NCBI RefSeq assembly: GCF_014805685.1 | Contig: NC_060885.1 | Location: 18,776,132-18,840,131 of the forward strand | Length of the DNA: 64,000 bases | Direction of reading: 5' to 3' | From: Silurus meridionalis | Lineage: Eukaryota; Chordata; Actinopteri; Siluriformes; Siluridae | Part shown: positions 12,844-26,300 of the stretch, piece after piece | Numbering within the stretch: the stretch's first letter is position 1 | Layout of the letters: every line of letters starts with the position of its first letter | The notes under the pieces: model-generated | What the model was told of the DNA's origin: nothing | The model's database searches: none | The model's input: only the letters and a program-made list of their open reading frames with translations | Made by a program: the position numbers and the translations under genes

Positions 12844-13187
12844 TTATTATTATGATGTGAGGTCCAGTTACTAGTGTGACACTAAAACCGATTAGAACCA
12901 ACCTTCGTCTTCGGCAAACGTCTTTACTTTAACTTGAGTATTAAAAAAAAATATAGTCAACTTTTACCAGTGTATTTTAAAACATGAGTATCTGTACTAT
13001 TTATGTGAAGGATGTGTGTACGTTTGACACCTCTGATATTCAGCTGGAACCTAGATCAGTTGATTTACATGTGTAACGTGTAAATACAAAAATCAGATCT
13101 GCCAATACCTATAGATACGTGCCATTTAATTTAAATTGCTTTCAATAAAATGGAGTACATGTGTCTTCTCTTACTTGCTGAAAGGAC

Positions 13188-16100
13188 ATGAGTGGCAGAA
13201 GGAAGGCAAAACCCAACCGGGGTGGAGGACGCTTTAATAAAGGTGGTGGAGGTGGTGGTGGTGGTGGAGGAGGAAAAAAAGCATTCAGCGACTACGATGA
13301 TGGTGATTTTACCCTGGACCTTGGATCTGGTCACTCCACCAAACCTCCTTCTAAAGGAAAAGGACGAGGGGCTTTTACAAGTAGAGGCAATGGGGGCAGT
13401 AGAGGAAGGGGAAGAGGCAGCTCTCAGGGTCTTTCCAGCGGTGGCTACAGGCAGAATGAAGAGGGGCTAGTTCAGAGTGGATCTGACCGCTTCAAGCATC
13501 CATTACAGAAGATACATATGACATCAGAAAACAAGCTACACGTAAAGGAATTACTGAAAGAACTTCAGAGTCAGGAGTACAATACTCCGAAAAGGTTAGT
13601 GGCTATAGGGACATGTCTCATGTTGTTAATGATTTTAATTGTTTAACGCTTAGACTGTTTAGCTGTGTAAAAACACCTGGCTATGAAATTTTAAATTCAG
13701 CCTTCAAACTAATTTTAGACAGAGGATTTAAAAAAAGTCTCATTTATGTTTTATTTGCTCAGTGGCTCAGAGTATGAGGGAGAGGAAGAAGAGGAGGAGT
13801 ATGATGAGTTGGACCATCGTGAGGAAGGTCAGTTTTGGATCACTCAGGATGATGGTGTCGGCTGTGCAGAAGACGATGTCTGTGAAGAAGATAGTGAGGA
13901 AGAATCACGTCCCAAACCACAACCTGTTGTTTCCTTGTTTGCATTAGGAACACTCTGCAGGTACTCACTTTCACTGTGCCTTTATTTGTGTTTTTTTTTT
14001 TTATATTTTGAGATCATGCATTAACCATAATCAGGCATATTAGCATATAGTTCATGTTTTGTAACGAATCTGTTTCATTGTTGCAGGGAATCTCTTTCTT
14101 TTGCTCTTTGAAATGCAGGATATACTAATATTGTAGTAGAATTTCAACAATTACACAACTTTGACGTTTGTTAAAAAAAATTCTGAAAATAAATAAATAA
14201 TTATTACTACAGCAGCAGTTTGAAAAAAATAATACAATGAATAAACACCATGGCGAGTTTTATATCTGAAAGACAGCCAAGATTTGAACAGTTACAACCA
14301 ACAACAACAAAACAGCAAATTAGATGCAGATTTTTTTTTTAACATTTTTTTTCACTACTATGGTATGCTAAGCTAATATGTTTGATATGAGTTAATATGA
14401 TTTATGTAAAAGCAATGGAAACTGAATCCTGTACAATATAAGTGTCTATGGTGCTAAACATCAGATTTACCTTTGTTCGTGTTAGGTATGGCTTTGACCG
14501 TGAGCGAAGCAGGCAAGCGCTGGAAGCAGCAGAAAGAGGTGGAAAAGGGGAAGTCGGAGCAACGCTGGAGATTCTTCTCTCTCAGATGTTTACTGAACGA
14601 TTTGGCTCAACTGCTCTAGACCTTCAGGTACCTGACCCTCCATCATATGAGGAATGCATGGCCCTGCGACAGGAGGAGGCTGTTGCTTTAACTGCCATCT
14701 TTGGAGAACGCTTCTGCGAAAGAATCAGTGGCCACGTCTGGATCATCCAGCTGGATCTGTTGTGGATAAGTGAGGTCCGTAGCCAAAGCTCAAAGTTGAC
14801 AAAAAAAGAACAGACGACGAAGTCTTCATCTACTCAGTTGTGTAAGTTCTACTTAAAGGGATCCGGGTGTAGATATGGGAAGAACTGTCGTTTTAAACAC
14901 CAAAGACCAAATGAGTCAAGCAACCACAAAAACCCATGTGGACCCAGCCAGCCTGGTTTTAGCAGTACTGATTGCCCTGTATACCAGCTGGAGGTCCGCT
15001 TTCCTCAGGGAAACCGCTACCCTTTTCAACCACCATTAGCTGCCTTCAGTAGCACGGATGAGGCAATCTCTGGAGCGGGACGTCTTAATGTGACTGAATA
15101 TCTCTTTGGCCAAACACTTTCAGCGGCACAAGAGGGTGAGCCTGTGGTTTACACCCTCGTCTCCTGTCTTGAGGAAGATGGACCGATCAAAGAGCTCCTT
15201 TCAGCTTCACATCACAAATATAGTGCTCCACCACCTATATTAGCCAAACCCATCGTTACTGCGACAAGAATTTCTAACACAAAGTGCACTTCAACTGAGA
15301 GTACACCAAGCAGTACTACAGTTTCTTCACGATTCACTAATGCAGCACAGAACACCAAACCCGCAGTCATGCATACAGAAGGTAAAGTATCTGTTGGTTC
15401 GCTAATGATTTTCGTTAAAATTGAAATGTGGGTAATTGCAATTAACAATTTAATTGTCTTTTCGGACAGATTTTTGATCCTTTGCCACATTTTAAAATAT
15501 AAGCATAAATCTACAATAATCATTGAACATGGATTGGTTAATTTCTGATGCATTTTAACAGAAGGGGAATAAAAAGCACAAAATAACTAGACAATTATAA
15601 AACTATCAAAGCCTATTAGTGAAATACACAAAACGGTTTACTGGATAATATCAAAACTAAGAATAAATCATGTACTAGTTAAGATTAATGTAAGGATTAA
15701 AATATGATTTCTACATGACATCATGAAAGTAATTGCAAATAAATGGCATGTTTCTTTAAAAAGAAATGTAGATCCATGATTGTTTAAGTTTAAGACTCTT
15801 TGCAGGCTCCTCAAGGTCTTCTGCACCACTTTTTAAACAGCTATGTTGCCATGCTGGTCTTTTAGTTCCAGTGAAGAAAGATCTCAATGCTACAACATCG
15901 ATAGAATATACAATACACAATCCAGTTCAATTGTTTGCTTCCAACTGTGTTGCAACAGTTTGGGGAAGCCCCTAATGTGTGTGTGATGGACCAATATCCA
16001 CAGCTTTATGACCAAATATTGTACACCACCCTGAACATTTGAAAATGATTTGATTCAAGATTAAATTTAGGATTAAACATTATGTTATGAAATCATTTTA

Positions 16101-19100
16101 TTTAGTCTATCTGTCTTACTGAGTGTTTATGGATAGTAGACATTAGAGTGTGTCTCTATCTTAGCAACATGATTTATTAGCATTTACAAAGACCCACATA
16201 TATAGCTATTAACATGCTGCCGTCTCTGACTCATCAATCAGCAGTGTATCAAAACAGCTTTTGCTTTGGACAACTAATACTTTAATCATAGTATATATAT
16301 TTTAGTATAGGCATAGATTCTTGAAAGTTCTAGTAGCGTAAGTGTATCTACAATGCTGCATTTCGATGCAAACCGCATCTGTTGTGTGTGTTACTGCAGG
16401 AGACACACACAGCGCTGAAGATTTTGAAGATGAGCAATATGATGGCGATGCCGAAGAAAGTGTCCCCATAGAGAACGAGAGCTATGTGAACTTTAGAAAG
16501 AGGATGGAGAAAAAAACTGAGTTGAGAGCTGAAGAGGTGCAGCAGGAGAACAAGAAGCTTTGTAGAGAGTTTAGGAGAAAACAGGTAACAGGCTTTTAGT
16601 GGTGGTGGCAGAGATTAGACCCTTTTTTACACACCTTTTTTTCACTAACTCTGGTAGTTTCAGAGTGTTGGTTACTGAGTACTCATCATGTAAATTAAAT
16701 CTTATGTCTCTGCCAGTCTTCTAGGCGCTACGAGTCCATGCAGGAGCAGAGGGTCAAGCTGCCTGTGTGGGAGAAGAGACATAACATTCTCAATGCTCTG
16801 GAGAAGAATCAGGTTCTGGTGATCAGTGGAATGACTGGGTATGATGTAAAATATGACAACATCGACAATGTGTTATTGGTTGTGTTAGAATCGTCTTTTA
16901 CAGCAAGGTGTATGTTTAACCTCAGGTGTGGTAAGACCACTCAGATTCCTCAGTTTATCCTGGACAACTCTCTAAATGGACGAGGGGAAAGTGTAGCCAA
17001 CATAATATGCACTCAGCCTCGCCGTATATCTGCAATTGCTGTAGCATCCAGAGTTGCTCAGGAAAGAGCTGAGACTCTGGGCCACTCCACTGGATACCAG
17101 ATCCGTCTGGAGACTGTCAGAGTAAGTATCTCTCGTTTTGCTGGTTCACTATCTGGTTCAATAACTAGCTTAATTTGGGTAAAATGTGTGATGCTGGCAA
17201 CCCTGTACAAACAGTTTATATAGTACTTCCCAGTGGTCAAGTAAAATAAATTCCAGTATATTTTTATTTTTTGCAACATGGGCTGTTGCAAACAAAGAGA
17301 TATTAGTACAGAACAACATTTCAGTTATTCAGTATTCTTTCCTGAGCAAAATTGAGAAAGAGAAGGCACAAGGGTTTCCTTTTCCTAATGCCCAAACATT
17401 TACGGCTAGTTTTGTGAGATTTTGAGTTTAAAATTTTACTGAAACTGGCACCCGTCTGTGTATGTATGTGTATCCAGTCCTCCTGCACTAGACTGCTGTT
17501 CTGCACCACTGGGGTTTTATTACGCAGGCTAGAAGGGGACACCCAGCTCAGTGGAGTCACACATGTCATAGTAGATGAGGTTCATGAACGCACAGAAGAG
17601 AGGTGAGAACAATCAGTGATCATAATCTCACATACTCATAATCACAAGCACATAATGAGCACCTTGTGACATCTGCATCTCTTCCCGCATTTTAGTGACT
17701 TCCTGTTGCTTGTTCTGAAGGATCTGATGTTGGAAAGGCCTGACCTGAAGATCATCATGATGAGTGCTACTCTCAATGCTAATCTCTTTTCAGACTATTT
17801 CCACAAATGCCCCACCATCCATATACCAGGCAAGAGCTCCTCAATGTACCGGTAGTCATATGATGCTTTTAGTGTACAATTCAGAAATGAATTTCAGGCT
17901 TGCAATTAATATCACTGTTCACCCTCAGGACGTACATTCCCAGTGGAACAGTTTTTTCTTGAAGATGCAATTGCAATGAGCAGGTAATAACAGCAAATGC
18001 ATTTTTACCCTCATCGACCTTTTTATACAGTTTTACGTTCAGAAGATAACATACTGTAGGACAAACACAAACAACATGGATGACTAAAACACGGTTGCCA
18101 TCTCAATCATTACCTAAAGGAAATAAAACTGTAAAGCAATTTACATACAGTTAATATCAGATTGGTTATTAGCAAAAATGTAAAAGCTAAACATTTTGCT
18201 TTATATTTTATGTGTACTAATAACATAAAACTATACATTTTAAGACAAAAAGCTGTCATAGATATTTGGAAGCCAAAGTATTTTCATATTATACATTTTC
18301 TATTGACCAATTGAATTTCCACCCTAAATTTAACTGGTAGCTGAATAAAAGTCAACAGTGCAGATTTTCAAATACCTAACACTGATATGCGGGTTGTTGC
18401 ATGAATATGTGTGTCAGGTATGTGATAGAGGACCGCAGCCCATACCGGCGCATGGCAAAGCAGAATGGTCGGCCAAATCAAAGGCCTGGAAAAGCACATT
18501 CTGCTGCGATGAACATGGATGATGATGATGGTAGCTGGTCTTTTAGCTCCTTAGTAAGGAAAGATTCAGTCAAAGACTCCGTCCCTGACCAGCAACTCGG
18601 TGTGCACGAGCTCACACTGCGATATTCAAGTAAGGAGATAATCTTTACTGATACATTTAATGTATCAGTAAAGATTATGGAACAGTAACCATTTAATCTA
18701 TTGTTTATTTTTTTCTGGCTGACCCTTCCTTTGTACTGTGTGCGCATTTTGACTCATTAGCTTGCTCAAAAGCTGTGGTGAAAACTCTGGCTGCAATGGA
18801 CCTGGATAAAATCAACATGGATCTTGTGGAGGGTCTGCTGGAGTGGATTGTAAATGGAGAGCACACTTACCCTCCAGGTAATCATGTCATCAATTGTAGT
18901 GCATGTGACAGATGCCATGATCTGACATACTGATGGAACTGTTTCAGTTCTTCAGGTAATTTCTTTAATGTGTATGTACAGGTGCTGTTCTGGTCTTCTT
19001 GCCTGGATTAGCTGAAATTAAGCAGTTATATGAGCAGCTGCAAGCCAATAGGATGTTTAACAACAGAAGAGCTAAGAAGTATATATACATACAGACAGAT

Positions 19101-22100
19101 ATTCTTTTTATCAGTTTTTATAAGCATATTGTGACTTGATGTCTGAAAATGTTATGTTTGTAGGTGTGTGGTATACCCACTTCACTCCTCTCTGTCCAAT
19201 GAGGATCAGCAGGCAGTGTTTACACGGCCACCTGAGGGTGTGACTAAAATTATCATCTCTACTAACATCGCAGAGACATCAGTAACCATTGATGATGTAG
19301 TTTACGTCATTGATTCCGGCAGAATGAAAGAGAAGAGGTAAGAGGTTGGAGTTGAGCAGCCATTTGAGAGACCATTCATGAGCCGTATTGTACTATAAGC
19401 AAGCATTGATATAAAGATGCTTTGTCCGTGTTCAGGTATGATGCCAGTCGCAGTATGGAGAGTTTAGAGGATGTGTGGGTGTCTCGTGCCAACGCTTTGC
19501 AGAGGAAAGGCCGAGCTGGCCGTGTGGCCTCTGGGGTGTGCTTTCATCTGTTCACCAGCCATCGCTTTAATCACCACCTTAGCCAACAGCAGCTGCCTGA
19601 GATCCAGAGAGTGCCACTGGAGCAACTCTGCCTCAGGTATGTGTTATTCTATTTTATTATTTGTAGTATGCAACAGACGCAACATGCAATAGGTCGATGC
19701 ACAGGGAATAAAAATGTTTGGTGTGATACAGGATTTTAACATCTTTAATTATTTCCAAATAACATCCCTTGCTGAATAGTTTTGGTAACATTCCTATAAA
19801 GCAATAAGATTAGGACTGTTATTTATTTAATGCCACATCATAATTTTATAGCAGTTTATGGTTAAAATTAAACAATTAACTATTACCCTATTAACACTTA
19901 CCCCAATCAGGCATAACTCTATAACCACTGAAAGGTGAAGTGAATAACACTGATTATCTCTTCATCATGGCAACTGTTAGTGGGTGGGATATATTAGGCA
20001 GCAAGTAAACATTTTGTCCTTAAAGTTGATGTGTTAGAAGCAGGAAAATCAGCAAGCATCAGGATTTGAGTGAGTTTGACAAGGGCTAAATTGTGATGTC
20101 TAGATGACTTGGTCAGAGCATCTCCAAAACTGCAGCTCTTGTGGGGTGTTTTCCAGTCTGCAGTGGTCAGTATCTATCAAAAGTGGTCCAAAAAGGAACA
20201 GTGGTGAACCGGCGACAGAGCAGCCAACACTCATGGATGCACGTAGGGAGTGAAGGCTGGCTCGTGTGGTCCGATTCAACAGACGAGCTTCTGTAGCTCA
20301 AACTGTTAAAAAAAAAAGTTGTTAATGCTCGATTAGTCAAGACTGTTTTAGCAGCAAAAGGGGGACCAACACAATATTAGGCAGGTGGTTATAATGTTAT
20401 GCCTGATCAGTGTATGTTCCTTTAAGCTTCTCTTCTGTTCTTTAATTTGAGGTTAATAAGAAAAAAATGTGTTGATATGTTACAATACTCTGAAACTGGA
20501 ATCTCCTTCAATTAGGGAAAAACCCATTTCCTCTGCAAAAGCTGGGATGAAAGAAATTAGTAAAATCATTGTAAATTTAACAAGCCAAAAGTGTTTAGAC
20601 TCATTGTGTGCGCCTCACTTACTTTTTTTTTAATTACAATTAATACATTGGAATGCATGATTTTGTTCATGCCAGTAGGTGCATGCTTTGCTAAATATTT
20701 CCTATGTGTGAATAAGTGTGTCCCACTCAGTATTCCTACCTCACACACAGTGCTCCCTGGAACACTAACAAATATACAGCAGTACATAGCAGAAGATGAA
20801 TGAATAAATTAACTAAATATTTATTTCAAATCTCTGCTTCTGTTTTCTTCTGTTTTAGGATTAAAGTGTTGGAGATGTTCTCCAAGTCTCCCCTGCACTC
20901 TGTGTTTTCTCGGCTCATAGAACCCCCAGAACAAGGCAGTCTCGATGCAGCTAAGCAGAGACTCTGTGCTCTTGGTGCACTTACTGATGCCGAGTGTCTC
21001 ACTCCTCTTGGTTGGCATCTTGCCTGCCTCCCTGTAGATGTACGCATTGGAAAGTTGATGCTTCTGGGTGCAATCTTTCGCTGTCTGGACCCAGCCCTAA
21101 CCATTGCAGCTAGTCTGGCCTTCAAGAGCCCATTCGTAAGTGAGGACTATCTTGTGTTGGGATTTTAGTTTTGCAGTCCTCCTTTTATCTCCTTTATCCA
21201 TCTACTCTGTCTCTTTCTCAGGTCTCTCCGTGGGATAAAAGAGAGGAAGCCAATGAGCGAAAACTCTTATTTTCTTTTGCCAACAGCGACCATCTTGCTC
21301 TGCTACAGGCCTATAAGGTTGTTGTGAATCCGATGAAAAGAATAATTGTATTATATTATTAATACTTAATCAAACTGTGATTCTGATTGGTTAATATCTG
21401 TTGAACTTAACACAACCCCTGGCATGTATTTCATCTTTGTTTGTATACGTCATAGGGTTGGTGTACTGCAGCAAAGAATGGTTCACAGGCTGGCTACCTG
21501 TACTGCAGAGAGAACTTCCTGTCTATCCGTGGACTACAGGTGAGTCTGGTGAACACCTGGCTAATTCTTATCCAATTTAGTTAGTAGTATTGCTGTCTAA
21601 TTCAGTATGTTTGCATATTCATTTGTCTTCTAGGAAATAGCATGTCTGAAAAGGCAGTTTGCAGAGCTCCTTTCTGATATTGGCTTTGTAAAGGATGGCT
21701 TGAAGGTCAGAAACATAGAGAGGATGAGCTCTACAGGAACAGATGGTGTGCTGGAGGCTACAGGTTATGAGGTAATACTTTGTAAATACTTAATATATCC
21801 ATCTCTTCTGAAAGGAAAGTTGGTGTCTTTGGTATACCATGCTGTTTCAGTGTTATAATGAGGTTGATTTTAATCGTAAATATTTTGCTGTGCGCTTTAT
21901 CTCTCTAAAAGGCAAATCTAAACTCTGATAACACAAAGCTGATGTCAGCAATGCTGTGTGCAGCCCTCTACCCAAATGTTGTCCAGGTTAGTGTGCTTCA
22001 CATTCCTTCCAAGTGATCAGGATTATGCTTCGTTCATTTTTTTGTGAAATGTATGTATGCTTGTGTGTCTGGTACTGTAGGTGCAGACTCCACAGGGGAA

Positions 22101-22821
22101 GTATAAGCTGACAAGTAAAGGGGCTGTAAAGATGAAGCCTAAAGCTGAGGAACTTCGCTTCCTCACTAAAAATGATGGAGCAGTTCACATCCATCCTTCA
22201 TCTGTCAACTTTATGGTAACATACGAGACTGTTCCAGTTAATTTTTATATATTTTATATATTAAGCAGCCTGGATTAATATATTCTTCTCTGCAGGTGCG
22301 TCATTATGAAAGTCCATACCTGGTCTACCACGAGAAAGTGAAGACCAGCCGCGTGTTTATCAGAGACTGCAGTATGGTGTGCATGTATCCCATGGTGCTG
22401 CTCGGTGGGGGGAAGGTCAATGTGGAGCTACAGCGCGGCGAGTTTATAATCTCTCTGGACGACGGGTGGATTCGATTCACTGCTGCCTCACATGAAGTAA
22501 GTGCGCTCATTCTTACTTTAACGTAGTGTTTTTACACTACAATAAATACATATATTAAATTCCCCTCAGCTGTGGGCAAAGTATAAAAATGGTATTGATC
22601 GTCAAGCTTAATTCTGAAATAGTGTTTCATTTCATTTTTCACAAAATGGTCTTTCATTATGTGCACATGTTCTGTAGGTCGCTGAGCTGGTGAAGGAGCT
22701 ACGCTGGGAGCTTGACCAACTCCTGGAGGAGAAAATCAGGAACCCCAGCATGGACTTGACTACCTGCCCACGAGGCTCCCGCATCATACACACCATAGTA
22801 TCTCTTATCTCAACCCAGTAA
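13188..22821 (+). CDS. dhx57: ATP-dependent DEVH-box RNA helicase DHX57
   Basis: DHX57 is a putative DEAH/RHA-family RNA helicase. Coding exons: 13188-13594, 13763-13960, 14486-15381, 16400-16584, 16717-16838, 16926-17121, 17478-17602, 17696-17829, 17929-17983, 18418-18629, 18761-18877, 18982-19078, 19164-19337, 19436-19636, 20859-21135, 21222-21317, 21456-21539, 21634-21771, 21912-21986, 22081-22215, 22296-22496 and 22678-22821. All phases agree and give 1422 aa against about 1386 in human. Order: Gly-rich and RG-rich N-terminus (11 glycines at 19-29), acidic stretch, UBA-like segment from about 203, and an RWD domain interrupted by a CCCH finger (C321, C330, C336, H340). Then come Walker A GCGKT (603-607), DEVH (701-704), SAT, HA2 and OB-fold regions, ending SLISTQ. 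Intron 8 uses a GC donor (17830-17831). Any noncoding first exon was not resolved. It is tail to tail with galm. Confidence 0.96.
18638..18678. repeat. perfect 19-bp inverted repeat in dhx57 intron 10
   Basis: Arms 18638-18656 and 18660-18678 are exact reverse complements (ataatctttactgatacat) separated by three bases. The hairpin begins eight bases after the first base of the donor, in an intron of only 131 bases (18630-18760). Confidence 0.95.
19899..20414. mobile_element. non-autonomous Tc1-like element
   Basis: An element of about 516 bases in dhx57 intron 14. The left end (caatcaggcataactctata then accac) and the right end (ggtggttataatgttatgcc then tgatcagtgta) form imperfect inverted repeats. 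Inside are diverged stretches resembling the N-terminal part of a Tc1 transposase gene, without an open frame. The outer boundaries are uncertain by a few bases. Confidence 0.75.
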
Positions 22822-23375
22822 CATTCAAGAATGTGCACACAGTTCTCACCACCATCTGCCTTGCATGCAAATGAATTATGCATCAGTCATATCCACCAGT
22901 TATGCCTAATATTATTTTTAATATTTAAACTGGACAATTCAGATTATGCATACTGTAATTTGAACATTATTTGAGAATTGGCATGGATACTGCTTTCTTA
23001 TTTTTTTTGCCCATTTTCAACCAGTGTTCTACAATGAATAGGAAACACAACAAAGTCTTGAATGTTATTTAATTAAGTAGTATTGCTTAGTATTACTATA
23101 AATACAGGACAGTGTAAAATATCAGCGAGACACTGATATTTAGCAAACAATTTAAAGAAGTGTCATATGCAAAAATAATCTTTATAACTGTCTTCAGATT
23201 AAAAACATTTTCTATGAAACTGATCTCTGCATTTTTATTTCACCAAAATGAACAAAAGTTCATTCATTTGCATTTTATTAAAAAGCTGCTGATTATATAA
23301 TGCACCTTTAATTGAACATGGCTTTTTTTTAACTGGTAAATCACTTTAATAATCTGTTTTGTCTTCATTTATGTT
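22822..23375. other. tail-to-tail 3' UTR interval of dhx57 and galm
   Basis: These 554 bases separate the two convergent stop codons and must hold both 3' ends. A minus-strand AATAAA (plus 23234-23239) would suit galm. I saw no clear AATAAA for dhx57 near its stop. No repeat family was recognised. Confidence 0.5.
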
Positions 23376-26300
23376 TCAGACAACTGTGAAAGTAAAGCGT
23401 GTAGTGTGAATGTATTCCTCCCCTGGTTTTAGCAGAGCTTCAGGAAACTTTGGCTGAAGGGAACAAAGGAACAAAAAGCAGTATAGCAACATTATTTTGA
23501 GAACATGACTCTATGAAAACACTTTGTTAAGACGTGGAGCAGCAGGTCAGAGTTTTGAACCATCATCTAACATCAGTGCACACTATCTTGCATTTCATTA
23601 CCTGATTAACAGCATCTGGCCAGTTCTGTGTCTCCAGACAAAAAGCACTGTGTTTTGGGTATGATGTCCCACCTTTCCCTCCAACAGTGCCATCCAGGAA
23701 GTTGGAGGTATAAAACTGAACACCAGGCTGGGTGGTGCTCACCTCCAGAACACGCCCTGTTCCAGGATGCACCACTCTACAATAAGAGCAATAGACGTTT
23801 GATTAGAGATTATATGCAATCGAGGTAGTCAATGGAAAGCTCAGCAAGTAACTATATGGAAGTAAAGAAAATAATGATTTTACCTTGCACACTTCATCTC
23901 TTGTTTTGATTGTTCTGGAAGCCAAAGGCAGAAATTGTGGTCAAATCCAGGGCCAGGAAGTTCCCTGAGCCGAGGCCCAAGAAGAACAGGCTTGCGGAGG
24001 TCGAAGAGCGAATTTTCTACAGGTCTAATTTCTCCTGTGAATAGAGATGCGTAATGAATTCACTAATCTCGTCAAATAGATTGGATGCAAGATTATATGT
24101 CAAGGTGTAAAAAAAAAATGTTAAATAGATAAACATTAACTTATAAATCAGACTCCCTGTAACAGATAACTGATATATAAATGCAATTAATAGAAATGTA
24201 CAGATAAGAATCTGAGCCAGGGTCATCAATCATTCCAAAGAGATCCTTTTACTGTCACACCTCTATAACAATGCACTCAAGCATCTCTATTATTGATTTA
24301 TCATGAATGTGTTAATGTTTCTTTCTACCCAAGATAAATATTGGGCTTTTGTATTGCTTAAAAATGTAAACCTCCACTTCGGCTAAAAATGCTCAGAAGC
24401 AAAATGTTATAAAAACAGGAAATACTGAACTACCTGTAGGAATTATGGTGTCATCTACAGGAAGGTATGCCTCTGCTGAGATGCTTACTTCATGGTCATA
24501 AATGTCTGGTGCACCCTGAAAGAAAAAAGTGAAGCAACATTGCTGGTTTTCTTCTTCAAAATAAATGTAAATGCGTCTTTAACATAGCATTGTATTATGT
24601 TTTGTACCTTTAGTATGCACCTTGCATTTAGAAATGTATACATGATATATTGTACATATAATCACTTTCAAAGATTTTAATTAGCTGATGTTATTGTCAT
24701 TTTTTTATTTTGCCATTCTGGACATATTTATAACAGCAAATGTCTCACCTGTCCAGCCAGGTTAAAATAGGTGTGATTGGTCAGGTTGATGGGTGTTGTT
24801 TGGTCAGTTTGAGCCCAGTATTGTACACTTAATGTGCTTTCCTCCAGTGTGTAGGTAACAGAAACCTTTAGGTTGCCAGGATAGCCCTCATCACCATCAG
24901 GACTCATGTGGCTTAGTCTCACTCCATTAGGCACAGGCTCACAGCTCCACACAGCCTGAACATTACAGTCCAAGTGACAGAATATAACAGAACACAAATA
25001 AAGTGTTTATAAATGAGACCAACACACAGCTTTATATAAGAATGTACTTATTTATTTGTCATAGATTAAATATAACCCGGGTCAGTTTACATACCTTGTT
25101 AAAGCCCCTGATCCCACCATGCAGGGAATTGGGCCCATTATTAACAGCCAGGTTATATACTTTCCCATCAATTTTAAATTGACCCTTAGCAATACGGTTT
25201 GCAACTCTTCCTATCATGGCTCCAAAGTATTTTGGATTAGTGAGGTAACCTAGAAAGGTTAAAAAAAATGTCTGTCTTTATTATTTTATTATGCAGTGAT
25301 TTGCATGCAAAATGTACATTATTAATGGTCTAATACTATATGGATCTGTGAAAAGTGTATAATGTACACTATACAGTATTTTACTGCCACATTGCAGACT
25401 AAGGGACACAGAAACAGACGTCATTATACATTGTTCAATGCTGTCTACATGTTGTCCTGTTGTCCCGTCTAATTAATATCAAAAGCAACAAATTTAATAA
25501 AGTTAAATTCCCGAGCAAAGAAGTAGTAGTATCCAGGGTTGTCAAAGAAGAAGGATTTATTCAGAAACAAAGGCAGTTCCATGGAAGCACCCGAAAAGAT
25601 AAAGAAGAATAGCCTTTATTTGTCACATATACATTACAACACAGTGAAATTCGCTCTTCGCATATCCTAGCTTGCTTAACTTCAGAGTGCAGGGTCGGCC
25701 AGGATAAGGCACCCCTGGAGCACAAAGGGTTAAGGGCCTTGCTGAAGGGCCCAAGAGTGGCAGCTTGGCGATACAGGGGCTTGAACCCCCGACCTTCCGA
25801 TCAGTAACCCAGCACCTTAACCACTGAGCTACCACTTCCTAAAAACAGTCAATGCACATATTTTCCAATTATCAACTTATTTGCTACCAACATATTAAAA
25901 TATCTAGATTCTTTTCAATATAAAAAATGGTGGGGGTTTTTAAGTAACGTGATCTATTCAAGGTCCAGGCTTTGGCCTTTTTATTACCCTCTAACACGAA
26001 AACCACTTTAAGCCCTGACAATCTATTCTTTTGACACATTTATTACTTTTGACAAATCACCCCTTCAGAATCAAAGTACACTGTACTCACTGCTTCAAAT
26101 ATGTTAATTCTAACCCACATTAATCACTTGCTTTGAATATACTGATTTGCCTCTGTACCACAAAAGATGACAATCACCATCACCAGGTAAAATCACCATA
26201 CAGTGTTAATAAAAAAAAAAACTACTCGGAGCAGTTAAAGTGCATCCTGTTATCCAAACTCGGAACCAGGTGATCACGAGTGCAGGAGTTGGAAGATCTT

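Larger units (their letters stand above)
11489..13187. other. region between cisd1 and dhx57 (divergent promoters)
   Basis: The cisd1 and dhx57 starts face away from each other, so both promoters should lie here. A noncoding first dhx57 exon is possible near 12090-12135, where a gtaagt donor follows a short stretch, but this is a guess. The region also holds a CTCF-like core at 12596-12609 and a hAT-like end at 12768-12843. No protein-coding frame here resembles a known gene. Confidence 0.45.

Noticed and set aside
25603..25835. Possible tRNA gene from the A and B box pair
   Set aside because: The stems of a functional tRNA do not hold together, and the body and LINE-like tail show that it is a SINE.
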